The notes beneath the pieces were generated by a model that saw nothing but the letters and a program-made list of their open reading frames with translations, did no database searches and was not told where the DNA came from. The translations under genes and the position numbers were made by a program. 64,000 nt of DNA from Streptomyces sp. CCM_MD2014 (GTDB lineage Bacteria > Actinomycetota > Actinomycetes > Streptomycetales > Streptomycetaceae): assembly GCF_000772045.1 (NCBI RefSeq), contig NZ_CP009754.1, forward strand, positions 1,116,001 to 1,180,000. The letters run 5' to 3'. The number at the start of each line of letters is the position of its first letter. Positions within the stretch are counted from its first letter, which is position 1. This document shows positions 46,454-56,111 of the stretch, in pieces.

Positions 46454-48228
46454 GCGAGGAGCTTCCCGCTGGGGCGCCCCAGGAGACCAAGGCGACGAAG
46501 GAAGCCAAGGAGACCCGGACGGCTCAGGACGCGGCGGGACCGCTGCACGCCGAGGAGGCCGAGGAGGCCCGCGCCGCCGGGACGGCGAAGGCGTCCGGGC
46601 GGGCGAAAACTCCCCGGAACGCGAAGAAGTCCGCGACGGACCGCGCCGCCAAGGGGGCGAAGGGCAAGGGCGCGGCCGCGGAGGGCGTCGAGCCGGCGGC
46701 ACCGCTCGACTGGAGCAACCCGCTGCGGGATCCCCAGGACCGCCGTCTGCCCCGTATCGCGGGCCCCTCCGGGCTGGTCATCTTCGGCGTCACGGGCGAC
46801 CTCTCCCGCCGCAAGCTGATGCCGGCCGTGTACGACCTGGCCAACCGCGGCCTGCTGCCGCCCGGCTTCTCGCTGGTCGGCTTCGCCCGCCGGGACTGGG
46901 AGGACCAGGACTTCGCCCAGGTGGTGCACGACGCGGTCAAGGAGCACGCGCGCACGCCGTTCCGCGAGGAGGTCTGGCAGCAGCTCTCCGAGGGCATGCG
47001 GTTCATCCCCGGCGACTTCGACGACGACAACGCGTTCGAACAGCTGCGCAAGGCCGTCGACGAGCTGGACGCCTCCCGCGGCACCAGCGGCAACTACGCC
47101 TTCTACCTCTCCGTGCCGCCGAAGTTCTTCCCGAAGGTCGTCCAGCAGCTCAAGAAGCACGGGCTGACCGACGCGCCGGACGGCTCCTGGCGCCGCGCGG
47201 TGATCGAGAAGCCGTTCGGCCACGACCTGGACAGCGCCCGCGACCTGAACGCGCTGGTCCACGAGGTGTTCGATCCGGAGCAGGTCTTCCGCATCGACCA
47301 CTACCTGGGCAAGGAGACCGTCCAGAACATCCTGGCGCTGCGCTTCGCCAACCAGATGTACGAGCCGATCTGGAACCGGTCCTACGTGGACCACGTGCAG
47401 ATCACCATGGCCGAGGACATCGGCATCGGCGGCCGGGCCGGCTACTACGACGGCATCGGCGCCGCCCGGGACGTCATCCAGAACCACCTCCTCCAGCTAA
47501 TGGCCCTCACCGCCATGGAGGAGCCCGCCGCCTTCGACGCGCGGTCGCTGCTCACCGAGAAGCTGAAGGTGCTGCGCGCCGTGCGGCTGCCCGACGACCT
47601 GGGCGAGCACACGGTGCGCGGTCAGTACGCGGGCGGCTGGCAGGGCGGCGCGCAGGTGCCCGGCTATCTGGAGGAGGAGGGCATCGACCCGGCCTCCACC
47701 ACCGACACCTACGCGGCGATCAAGCTGGGCATCGACAACCGCCGCTGGGCGGGCGTCCCCTTCTATCTGCGCACCGGCAAGCGCCTGGGTCGGCGGGTCA
47801 CGGAGATCGCCGTCGTCTTCCAGCGCGCCCCGCACTCCCCCTTCGACTCCACCGCCACGGAGGAGCTGGGCGAGAACGCGATCGTCATCCGCGTCCAGCC
47901 CGACGAGGGCATGACGGTGCGGTTCGGCTCCAAGGTGCCGGGCACGTCGATGGAGATCCGGGACGTGTCGATGGACTTCGCCTACGGCGAGTCGTTCACG
48001 GAGTCCAGCCCGGAGGCGTACGAACGGCTGATCCTGGACGTCCTCCTGGGTGACGCGAACCTGTTCCCGCGCCACCAGGAGGTGGAAGAGTCCTGGCGGA
48101 TCCTCGACCCGATCGAGGAGTACTGGGCCTCGCACGACAAGCCCGCGCAGTACGCGTCGGGCGGCTGGGGACCGCGGGAAGCCGACGAGATGCTCGCACG
48201 AGACGGACGGAGCTGGCGCAGGCCATGA
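46450..48228 (+). CDS. zwf: Glucose-6-phosphate dehydrogenase with a long charged N-terminal extension
   Basis: A 592-aa enzyme catalysing glucose 6-phosphate to 6-phosphogluconolactone with NADP+. The catalytic core begins near residue 88: NADP site [14 protein letters not shown] (112-125), IEKPFGHDL, and the active-site [13 protein letters not shown]. Before it lies an extension of about 87 residues made almost only of Ala, Lys, Glu, Gly, Thr and Arg, absent from usual 500-510-aa homologues. No ATG, GTG or TTG codon occurs in that stretch, so it must be translated if zwf is. OpcA, the next gene, is the usual partner of actinobacterial Zwf. Confidence 0.94.
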   Translation: MSEELPAGAPQETKATKEAKETRTAQDAAGPLHAEEAEEARAAGTAKASGRAKTPRNAKKSATDRAAKGAKGKGAAAEGVEPAAPLDWSNPLRDPQDRRLPRIAGPSGLVIFGVTGDLSRRKLMPAVYDLANRGLLPPGFSLVGFARRDWEDQDFAQVVHDAVKEHARTPFREEVWQQLSEGMRFIPGDFDDDNAFEQLRKAVDELDASRGTSGNYAFYLSVPPKFFPKVVQQLKKHGLTDAPDGSWRRAVIEKPFGHDLDSARDLNALVHEVFDPEQVFRIDHYLGKETVQNILALRFANQMYEPIWNRSYVDHVQITMAEDIGIGGRAGYYDGIGAARDVIQNHLLQLMALTAMEEPAAFDARSLLTEKLKVLRAVRLPDDLGEHTVRGQYAGGWQGGAQVPGYLEEEGIDPASTTDTYAAIKLGIDNRRWAGVPFYLRTGKRLGRRVTEIAVVFQRAPHSPFDSTATEELGENAIVIRVQPDEGMTVRFGSKVPGTSMEIRDVSMDFAYGESFTESSPEAYERLILDVLLGDANLFPRHQEVEESWRILDPIEEYWASHDKPAQYASGGWGPREADEMLARDGRSWRRP

Positions 48229-49160
48229 GGATCGACCTGACCGACACCACGGCAAGCAAGATCAACAAGGCGTTGGTGCAGGGCCGCCGGGCCATCGGCA
48301 CCCCGGCCGTGGGCATGGTGCTCACGCTGGTCATCGTCACGGACGAGGAGAACGCCTACGACGCGATCAAGGCCGCCGAGGAGGCCTCGCACGAGCACCC
48401 CTCGCGCACCCTGGTCGTCATCAAGCGCCACCCCCGCAACCTGCGCGACCGCACCCGCTCCCACCTCGACGCCGAGGTCCGCGTCGGCTCCGAGGCCGGC
48501 ACCGGCGAGACTGTCGTCCTGCGCATGTACGGCGAGGTGTCCGAGCACGCCGACTCGGTGGTGCTGCCGCTGCTGCTGCCGGACGCGCCGGTGGTCGTGT
48601 GGTGGCCGGTGGAGGCGCCGGACAACCCCGCGAAGGACCCGCTGGGCGCGCTGGCCCAGCGCCGGATCACCGACCTGTACACGGTCGAGCGGCCGATGGA
48701 GGTGCTGGAGCGCCGGGTCCGCGCCTACGCGCCCGGCGACACCGACCTCGCCTGGACCCGGCTGACGCTGTGGCGCTCGATGCTGGCCGCGGCCCTGGAC
48801 CAGGCCCGGGTGCCGGTGACCTCCGCGGTCGTGGAGGCCGAGGCGGACAACCCGGCCGCCGAGCTGCTGGCCCGCTGGCTGGAGGCCCGCCTGGGCGTCC
48901 GCGTGGACCGCGTGATCACCGACGGACCGGTCGTCACGGCCGTCCGCCTGGGCACGGCGAACGGCGAGATCGTCGTCGACCGTCCGGAGGGCCCGCTCGC
49001 CACGATGACTCTCCCGGGGCAGCCCCCGCGCTCCGTCGCCCTGAAGGTGCGCCCCACCTCCGAACTGATCGCCGAGGAGCTCAGGCGCCTCGACGCCGAC
49101 GAGATGTACGCCGTCGCCCTGCGCGGCGAGGCCGGCAAGGAGACCCCCGTTCATGTCTGA
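48225..49160 (+). CDS. opcA: OpcA, glucose-6-phosphate dehydrogenase assembly protein
   Basis: A 311-aa protein typical of OpcA ([68 protein letters not shown]). In actinobacteria and cyanobacteria it is needed for active or regulated Zwf oligomers, in some organisms under redox control. ATG at 48225 overlaps the zwf stop by 4 bp; pgi starts 8 bp before its own end, so all three are co-translated. Confidence 0.94.
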   Translation: MRIDLTDTTASKINKALVQGRRAIGTPAVGMVLTLVIVTDEENAYDAIKAAEEASHEHPSRTLVVIKRHPRNLRDRTRSHLDAEVRVGSEAGTGETVVLRMYGEVSEHADSVVLPLLLPDAPVVVWWPVEAPDNPAKDPLGALAQRRITDLYTVERPMEVLERRVRAYAPGDTDLAWTRLTLWRSMLAAALDQARVPVTSAVVEAEADNPAAELLARWLEARLGVRVDRVITDGPVVTAVRLGTANGEIVVDRPEGPLATMTLPGQPPRSVALKVRPTSELIAEELRRLDADEMYAVALRGEAGKETPVHV

Positions 49161-50805
49161 CACCCCCAAGCTCAACCAGCGGCCCCAGTGGACCGCGCTC
49201 GCGGACCACGCCAAGGGCGCGGTGCCCCGCGCGGACCTGCGCGAGCTGTTCGACCGGGACCCCGGGCGGGCCGAGCGGTACGTCGTGCGCGTCGGCGACC
49301 TGCGCATCGACTACTCGAAGCATCTCGTCACCGACGAGACGCTGCGACTGCTGCGCGAACTGGCCGATGCGACCGACGTGTTCGGGCTGCGCGACGCCAT
49401 GTTCCGCGGTGAGCGGATCAACATCACCGAGGACCGGGCGGTCCTGCACACCGCGCTGCGCGCCCCGAGGGACGCGGTGATCGAGGTGGACGGCGAGAAC
49501 GTCGTTCCCCAGGTCCACGCGGTGCTCGACAAGATGGCCGGCTTCGCCGACCGGGTCCGCTCCGGCGAGTGGACCGGCCACACGGGCAAGCGCATCAAGA
49601 ACGTCGTCAACATCGGCATCGGCGGCTCCGACCTGGGCCCCGCGATGGCCTACGAGGCGCTGCGCGCCTTCACCGACCGCTCCCTCACGCTGCGGTTCGT
49701 CTCCAACGTGGACGGCGCCGACCTGCACGAGGCGGTCCGGGACCTGGACCCGGCCGAGACGCTGTTCATCATCGCCTCCAAGACCTTCACCACCATCGAG
49801 ACGATCACCAACGCCACCTCGGCGCGCTCCTGGCTGCTGGCCGGCCTCGGCGGCGACGAGAAGGCGGTCGCGAAGCACTTCGTGGCCCTGTCGACGAATG
49901 CCGGGAAGGTCGCGGACTTCGGCATCGACACGGCCAACATGTTCGAGTTCTGGGACTGGGTCGGCGGCCGGTACTCCTACGACTCGGCCATCGGCCTGTC
50001 CCTGATGATCGCCATCGGCCCGGACCGCTTCCGCGAGATGCTCGACGGCTTCCGCATCGTCGACGAGCACTTCCGCAACGCCGAGGCCCCGGCCAATGCG
50101 CCGCTCATCCTCGGTCTGCTGGGCGTCTGGTACGGCGACTTCCTGGACGCGCAGTCGCACGCGGTGCTGCCGTACAGCCACTACCTGTCGAAGTTCACCG
50201 CGTATCTCCAGCAGCTCGACATGGAGTCCAACGGCAAGTCCGTCGACCGCGAGGGCAATCCCGTGGAGTGGCAGACCGGGCCGGTGGTCTGGGGCACGCC
50301 GGGCACCAACGGGCAGCACGCCTACTACCAGTTGATCCACCAGGGCACGAAGCTGATCCCGGCGGACTTCATCGGCTTCGCCCGCCCGGTGGCCGAGCTG
50401 AGCGACGGACTGAAGGCCCAGCACGACCTGCTGATGGCCAACTTCTTCGCCCAGACCCAGGCCCTCGCCTTCGGCAAGACCCCCGACGAGGTACGCGCCG
50501 AGGGGGTGCCCGAGGAGCTGGTCCCGCACAAGACCTTCCGCGGCAACCACCCCACCACGACGATCCTGGCCGCCGAACTGACCCCGTCCGTCCTCGGCCA
50601 GCTGATCGCCCTCTACGAGCACAAGGTGTTCGTCCAGGGCGCGGTCTGGAACATCGACTCCTTCGACCAGTGGGGCGTCGAACTCGGCAAGGTGCTCGCC
50701 AAGCGGATCGAGCCCGCCCTCACCGACGGCTCGGAAGTCCCGGGCCTGGACGCCTCCACCAAGGCACTGGTCGCCGCCTACCGTGAACTGAAGGAAGTGC
50801 ACTGA
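49153..50805 (+). CDS. pgi: Glucose-6-phosphate isomerase
   Basis: A 550-aa isomerase interconverting glucose 6-phosphate and fructose 6-phosphate. Family signatures: [49 protein letters not shown] and [15 protein letters not shown]. Catalytic Glu/His/Lys regions are intact. ATG at 49153 lies inside the opcA end (8-bp overlap). Its place inside a pentose-phosphate operon allows fructose 6-phosphate to cycle back into the oxidative branch. Confidence 0.95.
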   Translation: MSDTPKLNQRPQWTALADHAKGAVPRADLRELFDRDPGRAERYVVRVGDLRIDYSKHLVTDETLRLLRELADATDVFGLRDAMFRGERINITEDRAVLHTALRAPRDAVIEVDGENVVPQVHAVLDKMAGFADRVRSGEWTGHTGKRIKNVVNIGIGGSDLGPAMAYEALRAFTDRSLTLRFVSNVDGADLHEAVRDLDPAETLFIIASKTFTTIETITNATSARSWLLAGLGGDEKAVAKHFVALSTNAGKVADFGIDTANMFEFWDWVGGRYSYDSAIGLSLMIAIGPDRFREMLDGFRIVDEHFRNAEAPANAPLILGLLGVWYGDFLDAQSHAVLPYSHYLSKFTAYLQQLDMESNGKSVDREGNPVEWQTGPVVWGTPGTNGQHAYYQLIHQGTKLIPADFIGFARPVAELSDGLKAQHDLLMANFFAQTQALAFGKTPDEVRAEGVPEELVPHKTFRGNHPTTTILAAELTPSVLGQLIALYEHKVFVQGAVWNIDSFDQWGVELGKVLAKRIEPALTDGSEVPGLDASTKALVAAYRELKEVH

Positions 50806-50806
50806 C

Positions 50807-51688
50807 ATGGAGATCGGTCTCGTTGGTCTCGGCAAGATGGGCGGCAACATGCGCGAGCGTCTGCGCAACGCCGGCCACACCGTCGTCGGATACGACACCA
50901 ATCCCGAACGGGCCGACGTGGACAGCCTGGTCGAGCTCGTCGACCGGCTGGAGCGGCCGCGCGCGGTCTGGGTGATGGTCCCGGCCGGCGGCGCCACCCA
51001 GCACGTCATCGACCAGCTGGCCACGCTGCTCAAGCCCGGGGACACCGTCATCGACGGCGGCAACTCCCGCTGGACGGACGACGAGAAGCACGCCGAGGAG
51101 CTGGGCAAGCGCGGCATCAACTTCGTCGACGCGGGCGTCTCGGGCGGCGTGTGGGGACTGAAGAACGGCTACGCCCTGATGGTCGGCGGCGACAAGGAGA
51201 CCGTCGACGACCTCAAGCCGATCTTCGACGCCCTCAAGCCCGACGGCCCCTACGGCTACGTCCACGCGGGCAAGGTCGGCGCCGGGCACTTCTCCAAGAT
51301 GGTCCACAACGGCATCGAGTACGCCATGATGCAGGCCTACGCCGAGGGCTGGGAGCTGCTGGAGAAGGTCGACTCCGTGGACAACGTCCGCGAGGTCTTC
51401 CGCTCCTGGCAGGAGGGCACCGTCATCCGCTCCTGGCTGCTCGACCTGGCGGTCAACGCCCTGGACGAGGACCACCACCTGGAGAAGCTGCGCGGGTACG
51501 CGGAGGACTCCGGCGAGGGCCGCTGGACGGTGGAGGCGGCGATCGACAACGCGGTGCCGCTGCCCGCGATCACGGCCTCCCTCTTCGCGCGGTTCGCGTC
51601 CCGCCAGGACGACTCCCCGCAGATGAAGATGATCGCCGCGCTGCGCAACCAGTTCGGCGGGCATGCCGTGGAGTCGGCCAAGAAGTAG
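50807..51688 (+). CDS. gnd: 6-Phosphogluconate dehydrogenase (decarboxylating), short type
   Basis: A 293-aa short-chain-length Gnd (GndA/YqeC type, about 300 aa against 470 for the classical form). Cofactor site GLVGLGKMGGNM; an Asp in VGYDTNPERAD at the end of strand 2, rather than the Asn-Arg of NADP enzymes, suggests NAD+ preference. DGGNSRW, GVSGGVWGLKNGYALMVGG and the catalytic KMVHNGIEYAMMQ are conserved. It forms ribulose 5-phosphate and CO2. ATG is one nt after the pgi stop; last gene of the operon. Confidence 0.93.
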   Translation: MEIGLVGLGKMGGNMRERLRNAGHTVVGYDTNPERADVDSLVELVDRLERPRAVWVMVPAGGATQHVIDQLATLLKPGDTVIDGGNSRWTDDEKHAEELGKRGINFVDAGVSGGVWGLKNGYALMVGGDKETVDDLKPIFDALKPDGPYGYVHAGKVGAGHFSKMVHNGIEYAMMQAYAEGWELLEKVDSVDNVREVFRSWQEGTVIRSWLLDLAVNALDEDHHLEKLRGYAEDSGEGRWTVEAAIDNAVPLPAITASLFARFASRQDDSPQMKMIAALRNQFGGHAVESAKK

Positions 51689-51744
51689 GCGGCGCCGAGG
51701 ACGCGTTGACGTGATCGGCCGGTTCGGGTCAGAGTCCCTCCCTG

Positions 51745-53229
51745 ATGGAGATCAACGACCTGACACCGGCCGAGTCGCGTCTGTGGCGGGCGTTCGCCTC
51801 GGGCACCGACGTGGACTTCCGCGGCACCGGCAGCGGCCCCACCGCGGCGGACTCCGACGACCCCGCCGACGGCCGCACCTGGGGTTCCGAGCGGACCGTG
51901 CGCGCGAGTGTGCTGCGCTCCCTGCTCCTGGACGGCCCGCGGGAGGAAGGCCGGGTCGCCGCACTCACTCTCGCCGGGGCGCGCGTCACCGGGCAGCTGG
52001 ACCTTCAGCACGCGACGGTCGACCACCCGGTGCGCCTGCGGCACTGCCACTTCGACGAGGCACCCAGGTTCTACGGGGCCCGGCTGCGTGAGCTGAACCT
52101 GAGCGAGTCCGTGCTGCCCGGGCTGATCTCGCACGCCGTGCGGGTGGAGGGCGTACTGCGGCTGACCCGGGCCCGGTTCGAGGGCATGGTGCGGCTCGCG
52201 GGGGCGGAGATCACGGGCAGCCTGTACCTGGAGGGCACCCGCATCGAGGCCCCGGACACCGAGGGCCCGGTGCTCCAGCTCAACCAGGCCGTGCTGGGCG
52301 CCGACCTGTGGGCGCCGGGGCTCAGCACCCGCGGTTCGGTACGGCTCACCGGCGCCTCCGTCACGGGCACGGTGAACCTCCGGGACGCCCGACTCGACGC
52401 CGCCGGCGGCACCGCCCTGGACGCGCAGAACCTCGTCGTCGGCTCCGGCGTCGGCGCCTCGTGCCTGCGCGCCCGCGGCCGGGTCGACTTCCGCGGCGCC
52501 CGCGTCCCGGGGACCCTCGACCTGCTGCACGCGAGCCTGTCCTCGACGGGCGGCACCGCGCTGCGCGCGAGCAGCTGCGTCATCGGCGAACTGTGGCTGC
52601 GGCGCGGCGACCGGATCGAGGGCGCCCTCAACCTGCGGCGCTCCCAGATCGACCTGCTCACCCTCGACACCGGGAAACTCCCGTCCGAGGTGTATCTCGG
52701 CGACCTCACCTACACCGCCCTCGCCCCGCACGAACCCGCCCAGCGGCGGCTGCCCATGCTGGAGCGAGACGGCGACGGCTTCGTGCCGTATGCCTACGAG
52801 CAGTTGACCGCCTCCTACCGCCGGATCGGCGACGACGACGCGGCCCGGCTGGTGCAACTGGCCAAGCAGCGCCGGCGGCGGCGCACCCTGCCCTGGTACG
52901 GCCGCCTGTGGGGGCATCTGCAGGACGTCGCCGTCGGCTACGGCTTCCGTCCGCTGCGCGCGGGCGGCTGGCTGCTGTCGCTGCTCGCGGTCGGCTCGGT
53001 CGCGTACGGCCTGCATCATCCACCGCCGCTCAAGCCGGCCGAGGCCCCGGACTTCAACCCGGTGTTCTACACGCTGGACCTGCTGCTGCCGGTGATCTCC
53101 TTCGGCCAGGAGAGCGCCTTCGCGCCCGAGGGCGGGTACCAGACCCTGTCGTACGTCCTGATCCTCATGGGATGGATCCTGGCCACCACCGTCGTCGCCG
53201 GTGTGACCCGCACCGTCAGCCGCCAGTGA
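51745..53229 (+). CDS. Beta-helix (pentapeptide-like) membrane protein
   Basis: A 494-aa protein. Residues about 65-320 are a long run of 20-22-residue rungs (for example GVLRLTRARFEGMVRLAGAEI, GSVRLTGASVTGTVNLRDARL, GRVDFRGARVPGTLDLLHASL), indicating a right-handed beta-helix. Residues about 350-400 are basic and helical; two membrane helices end the protein (LLSLLAVGSVAYGLH, VLILMGWILATTVVAGV). Often annotated as membrane-associated oxidoreductase without evidence. No cofactor motif seen. The ribosome site is weak. Function unknown. Confidence 0.72.
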   Translation: MEINDLTPAESRLWRAFASGTDVDFRGTGSGPTAADSDDPADGRTWGSERTVRASVLRSLLLDGPREEGRVAALTLAGARVTGQLDLQHATVDHPVRLRHCHFDEAPRFYGARLRELNLSESVLPGLISHAVRVEGVLRLTRARFEGMVRLAGAEITGSLYLEGTRIEAPDTEGPVLQLNQAVLGADLWAPGLSTRGSVRLTGASVTGTVNLRDARLDAAGGTALDAQNLVVGSGVGASCLRARGRVDFRGARVPGTLDLLHASLSSTGGTALRASSCVIGELWLRRGDRIEGALNLRRSQIDLLTLDTGKLPSEVYLGDLTYTALAPHEPAQRRLPMLERDGDGFVPYAYEQLTASYRRIGDDDAARLVQLAKQRRRRRTLPWYGRLWGHLQDVAVGYGFRPLRAGGWLLSLLAVGSVAYGLHHPPPLKPAEAPDFNPVFYTLDLLLPVISFGQESAFAPEGGYQTLSYVLILMGWILATTVVAGVTRTVSRQ

Positions 53230-53348
53230 CACCGGCACCCGAGCGCCGGCCGCGAGCCGACGCGTCTCGGGTTCCGGGGGTGCGCGCGTTCCGGGGGCGC
53301 GAGTGCGGGGTATGCCAGACCCACCCCGAAGAACGATCAAGGAGAACG

Positions 53349-54587
53349 ATGGCGATGCCACCCCTGCGGCAGGAGGTCGACGCGGGTGCGGCCGGGCTGG
53401 ACCCCGAGGCACTGGACCGGCTCGACCTGCACTTCGCCCGGCAGGTCGACGAGGGACGGCTGCCCGGTTTCCTGGTGGCCGTCGCCCGCGGCGGACGCGT
53501 CGCCCACCTGACCGTGCACGGCCTGCGGGACGTCGCCGCCGGGCTGCCCGTCACGGCGGACACCCTGTGGCGGATCTACTCCATGACCAAGCCCGTCACC
53601 GCGGTGGCCGTGCTGATGCTGCTGGAGGAGGGCCGGCTGTCGCTCGACGACCCGGTGCACCGGTACCTCCCGGCCTTCGCCGAGCCCCGGGTGTACGTGG
53701 CGGGGCCCGCGGACGACCCCGTCACCCGGCCGACCGCCGGGCCCGTCCGCGTCCGCCACCTGATGACCCACACCGCCGGACTGACCTTCGGCTTCTACCA
53801 CACCCACCCGGTCGACGCGCTGTACCGGGCGTCGGGCCTGGAGTCGTCGGTGCGGCCGGGCGCTGACCTGGCGGAGACCGTCGATCTGTACGCCTCCCTG
53901 CCGCTCCAGTTCGAACCGGGCACGCAGTGGAACTACTCGGTGGCCAGCAATGTCCTCGGGCGCCTGGTGGAGGTGGTGTCCGGGCAGCCGCTCGACGCGT
54001 TCTGCGCCGAGCGGATCTTCGGCCCGCTCGGGATGACGGACACCGGATTCCACGTCACCGACGAGCAGGCCGGCCGGCTGGCCGAGCTCTACGGCGAGAC
54101 GGACGACGGCGGCATCGAACCGGTCCCCGGCCTGCCGCTGAGGGGCGGCCGGCCACGGTTCCTGTCGGGCAGCGGCGGCCTGGCCTCCTCGGCGTACGAC
54201 GTGCACCGCTTCGCGGAACTGCTGCGGCGCCGGGGCGAACTCGACGGCGTCCGCCTGCTCTCCCCCGCGACGGTGGACCTGATGACCCGCAATCACCTGC
54301 CCGGCAACGCCGACCTGCGCGCCTTCGGCAGCCGCCCGGCGCACGACCGGCCCGGCAACGACGGGGTCGGCTTCGGTCTCGGCGTCTCCGTGGTGATCGA
54401 CCCGGACCGCACCCAGGCGCCCTCCGGGCTCGGCACGTACGGCTGGAGCGGAGTGGCGACGACCACCTTCTGGGTCGATCCGGGCCGCGACCTGACGGTG
54501 CAGTTCCTGACCCAGGTGCGGCCGAAGTCCTCGCACACGGTCTACCCGGACCTCAAGCGGCTGGTGGCCGCCGCCGTGACGGACTGA
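53349..54587 (+). CDS. Serine beta-lactamase-like esterase (class C fold)
   Basis: A 412-aa enzyme. The nucleophile SxxK is SMTK in WRIYSMTKPVTAVAVL; the second motif is the tyrosine in WNYSVASNVLGRLVE; LMTHTAGLTFGF and GSGGLASSAYDVHRFAEL are typical of beta-lactamase-family hydrolases and EstB-like esterases. No signal peptide, so cytoplasmic. AAGGAG lies 4 nt before the ATG at 53349 and 10 nt before a second ATG at 53355. Upstream, GTTCCGGGGG occurs twice 17 bp apart (53271 and 53288). Substrate unknown. It is convergent with the cyclohydrolase gene. Confidence 0.87.
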   Translation: MAMPPLRQEVDAGAAGLDPEALDRLDLHFARQVDEGRLPGFLVAVARGGRVAHLTVHGLRDVAAGLPVTADTLWRIYSMTKPVTAVAVLMLLEEGRLSLDDPVHRYLPAFAEPRVYVAGPADDPVTRPTAGPVRVRHLMTHTAGLTFGFYHTHPVDALYRASGLESSVRPGADLAETVDLYASLPLQFEPGTQWNYSVASNVLGRLVEVVSGQPLDAFCAERIFGPLGMTDTGFHVTDEQAGRLAELYGETDDGGIEPVPGLPLRGGRPRFLSGSGGLASSAYDVHRFAELLRRRGELDGVRLLSPATVDLMTRNHLPGNADLRAFGSRPAHDRPGNDGVGFGLGVSVVIDPDRTQAPSGLGTYGWSGVATTTFWVDPGRDLTVQFLTQVRPKSSHTVYPDLKRLVAAAVTD

Positions 54588-54607
54588 CCGCCCCGCCCCT
54601 CTCCTGC

Positions 54608-55270
54608 TCAGGACGACACGTGCGCCACCGCGTCGAGGTGGGGCAGGTGGTGGTCGAGCCGTTCCCGCTTGGTGCGCAGGTAGGTGATGTTGCTCTCGCA
54701 CGGCGGTATCAGCAGCGGCACCTGCTCGCTGACCCTGATGCCGTGCCGCACCAACGCCTCCCGCTTGCGCGGGTTGTTGGACATCAGGCGCACGGAACGC
54801 ACACCCAGGTCACCCAGGATGCGGGCGGCCACACCGTAGTCGCGGGCGTCCACCGGCAGGCCGAGGGCCAGGTTCGCCTCCACGGTGTCCAGGCCCTCCG
54901 CCTGCAACGCCATCGCGCGCAGCTTGGCGAGCAGCCCGATGCCGCGCCCCTCGTGCCCGCGCAGATAGACGACCACCCCGCTTCCCGCGACGGCCACTTC
55001 CCGCAGCGCGGCGGCGAGTTGGGGGCCGCACTCGCAGTGCTGGGAGCCGAAGGCATCGCCCGTGAGGCACTCGGAGTGCAGCCGGGTGAGCACGCCGTCC
55101 GTGCCGGGCTCGCCGTGGACGAGGGCAACTTGCTCGTCACCGCGCTCGTGGTCGAAATAGCCGTACGCGCGGAATTCCCCGTACACGGTGGGCAACGGCG
55201 TCACGACCACCCGTTCCACGTCCGTCCGCTGCGACGCCTTCTTGGCGAGTACACCAATTTTTTCCGTCAT
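54608..55270 (-). CDS. GTP cyclohydrolase II paralogue with Met120 (predicted FAPy-forming)
   Basis: A 220-aa RibA-family enzyme. Zinc ligands Cys68, Cys79 and Cys81 are in HSECLTGDAFGSQHCECG; the substrate loop is YLRGHEGRGIGLLAK. Position 120, Tyr in canonical enzymes (RAYALQ), is Met here (LRAMALQ). From memory, the S. coelicolor paralogue SCO6655 carries the same Met120 and releases the formamidopyrimidine nucleotide FAPy rather than finishing deformylation. There is no fused RibB domain and no riboflavin gene nearby. ATG at 55270 fits the homologue; TTG at 55288 is possible. It is divergent from a creatininase-like amidohydrolase. Confidence 0.9.
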   Translation of the reverse strand: MTEKIGVLAKKASQRTDVERVVVTPLPTVYGEFRAYGYFDHERGDEQVALVHGEPGTDGVLTRLHSECLTGDAFGSQHCECGPQLAAALREVAVAGSGVVVYLRGHEGRGIGLLAKLRAMALQAEGLDTVEANLALGLPVDARDYGVAARILGDLGVRSVRLMSNNPRKREALVRHGIRVSEQVPLLIPPCESNITYLRTKRERLDHHLPHLDAVAHVSS

Positions 55271-55352
55271 GATTCTCGCGTTCCTCAACAGATCAACGGA
55301 TGCTCTAATGGCTCAACAGTTCTTGTCGACCGAGACGAAAGGCCGTGCGGAA

Positions 55353-56111
55353 ATGGATGTCTCACTGGTGCCGGCGGACACGACCGAGGACGTGCGCGGG
55401 CGGGGCGCCGGAGCGCCGCGTCAGGTGGCGGTGCTGCCGGTGGGGAGTTACGAGCAGCACGGGCCGTACCTTCCGCTGGCGACGGACACGCTCGTCGCCT
55501 GCGCCGTGGTCCGGGAGATCGCCGCCGCGTATCCGGTTCACCCGCTCCCGCCGGTGACGATCGGCTGCTCGCACGAGCACGCGGACTGGCCGGGAACCGT
55601 CAGCATCTCCGCGACGACCCTGCACGCCGTGGTGCGCGACACGGCCGACTCGCTGCGCCGCTCGGGTGTCGACGCCCTGGTGGTGGTGAACGGCCACGGC
55701 GGCAACTACGTCCTGGGCAACGTCGTCCAGGAGGCCGGCGCGCGCGGCGAGCGGATGGCGCTGTTCCCGTCCGCGGAGGACTGGGAGGAGGCGCGGGAAC
55801 GGGCGGGGGTGACCACCTCGCTGCTCACCGACATGCATGCGGGAGAAATCGAGACCTCCATTCTTCTGCACACGCATCCCGAATTCGTCCGGCCCGGTTA
55901 CGAGGCCGCCGATTTCGTCGCTGACGACCGGCGTCATCTGCTCTCCCTCGGTATGTCCGCCTATACCGATTCCGGTGTCATCGGGCGTCCGTCACTCGGT
56001 TCGGCGGAAAAGGGGAAGGAACTGCTGGCGAGTCTCGCGGATTCCTTCGGGGCGTATTTCTCGGTCCTCACGGCGGCGGACGTGCCCCGGCAGGGGGGTG
56101 AGCGCGGGTAG
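55353..56111 (+). CDS. Creatininase-superfamily amidohydrolase (candidate FAPy deformylase)
   Basis: A 252-aa metal-dependent amidohydrolase. Ligands appear as Glu34, His36 and Asp45 in GSYEQHGPYLPLATDT, the His of VVNGHGGN and the Glu of MHAGEIETS. The family includes creatininase, mycofactocin MftE and archaeal ArfB, which removes the formyl group from FAPy. Next to a cyclohydrolase predicted to stop at FAPy, an ArfB-like role is the simplest inference. ATG at 55353 is preferred (AAAGG 10 nt upstream and homologue start); ATG at 55308 is in frame without a ribosome site. Its last 151 bp overlap the antisense end of the flippase-like gene. Confidence 0.87.
   Translation: MDVSLVPADTTEDVRGRGAGAPRQVAVLPVGSYEQHGPYLPLATDTLVACAVVREIAAAYPVHPLPPVTIGCSHEHADWPGTVSISATTLHAVVRDTADSLRRSGVDALVVVNGHGGNYVLGNVVQEAGARGERMALFPSAEDWEEARERAGVTTSLLTDMHAGEIETSILLHTHPEFVRPGYEAADFVADDRRHLLSLGMSAYTDSGVIGRPSLGSAEKGKELLASLADSFGAYFSVLTAADVPRQGGERG

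Noticed and set aside
55271..55352. FMN riboswitch before the cyclohydrolase gene
   Set aside because: The gap is only 82 bp and shows no RFN-like conserved helices; the gene is not with riboflavin genes.
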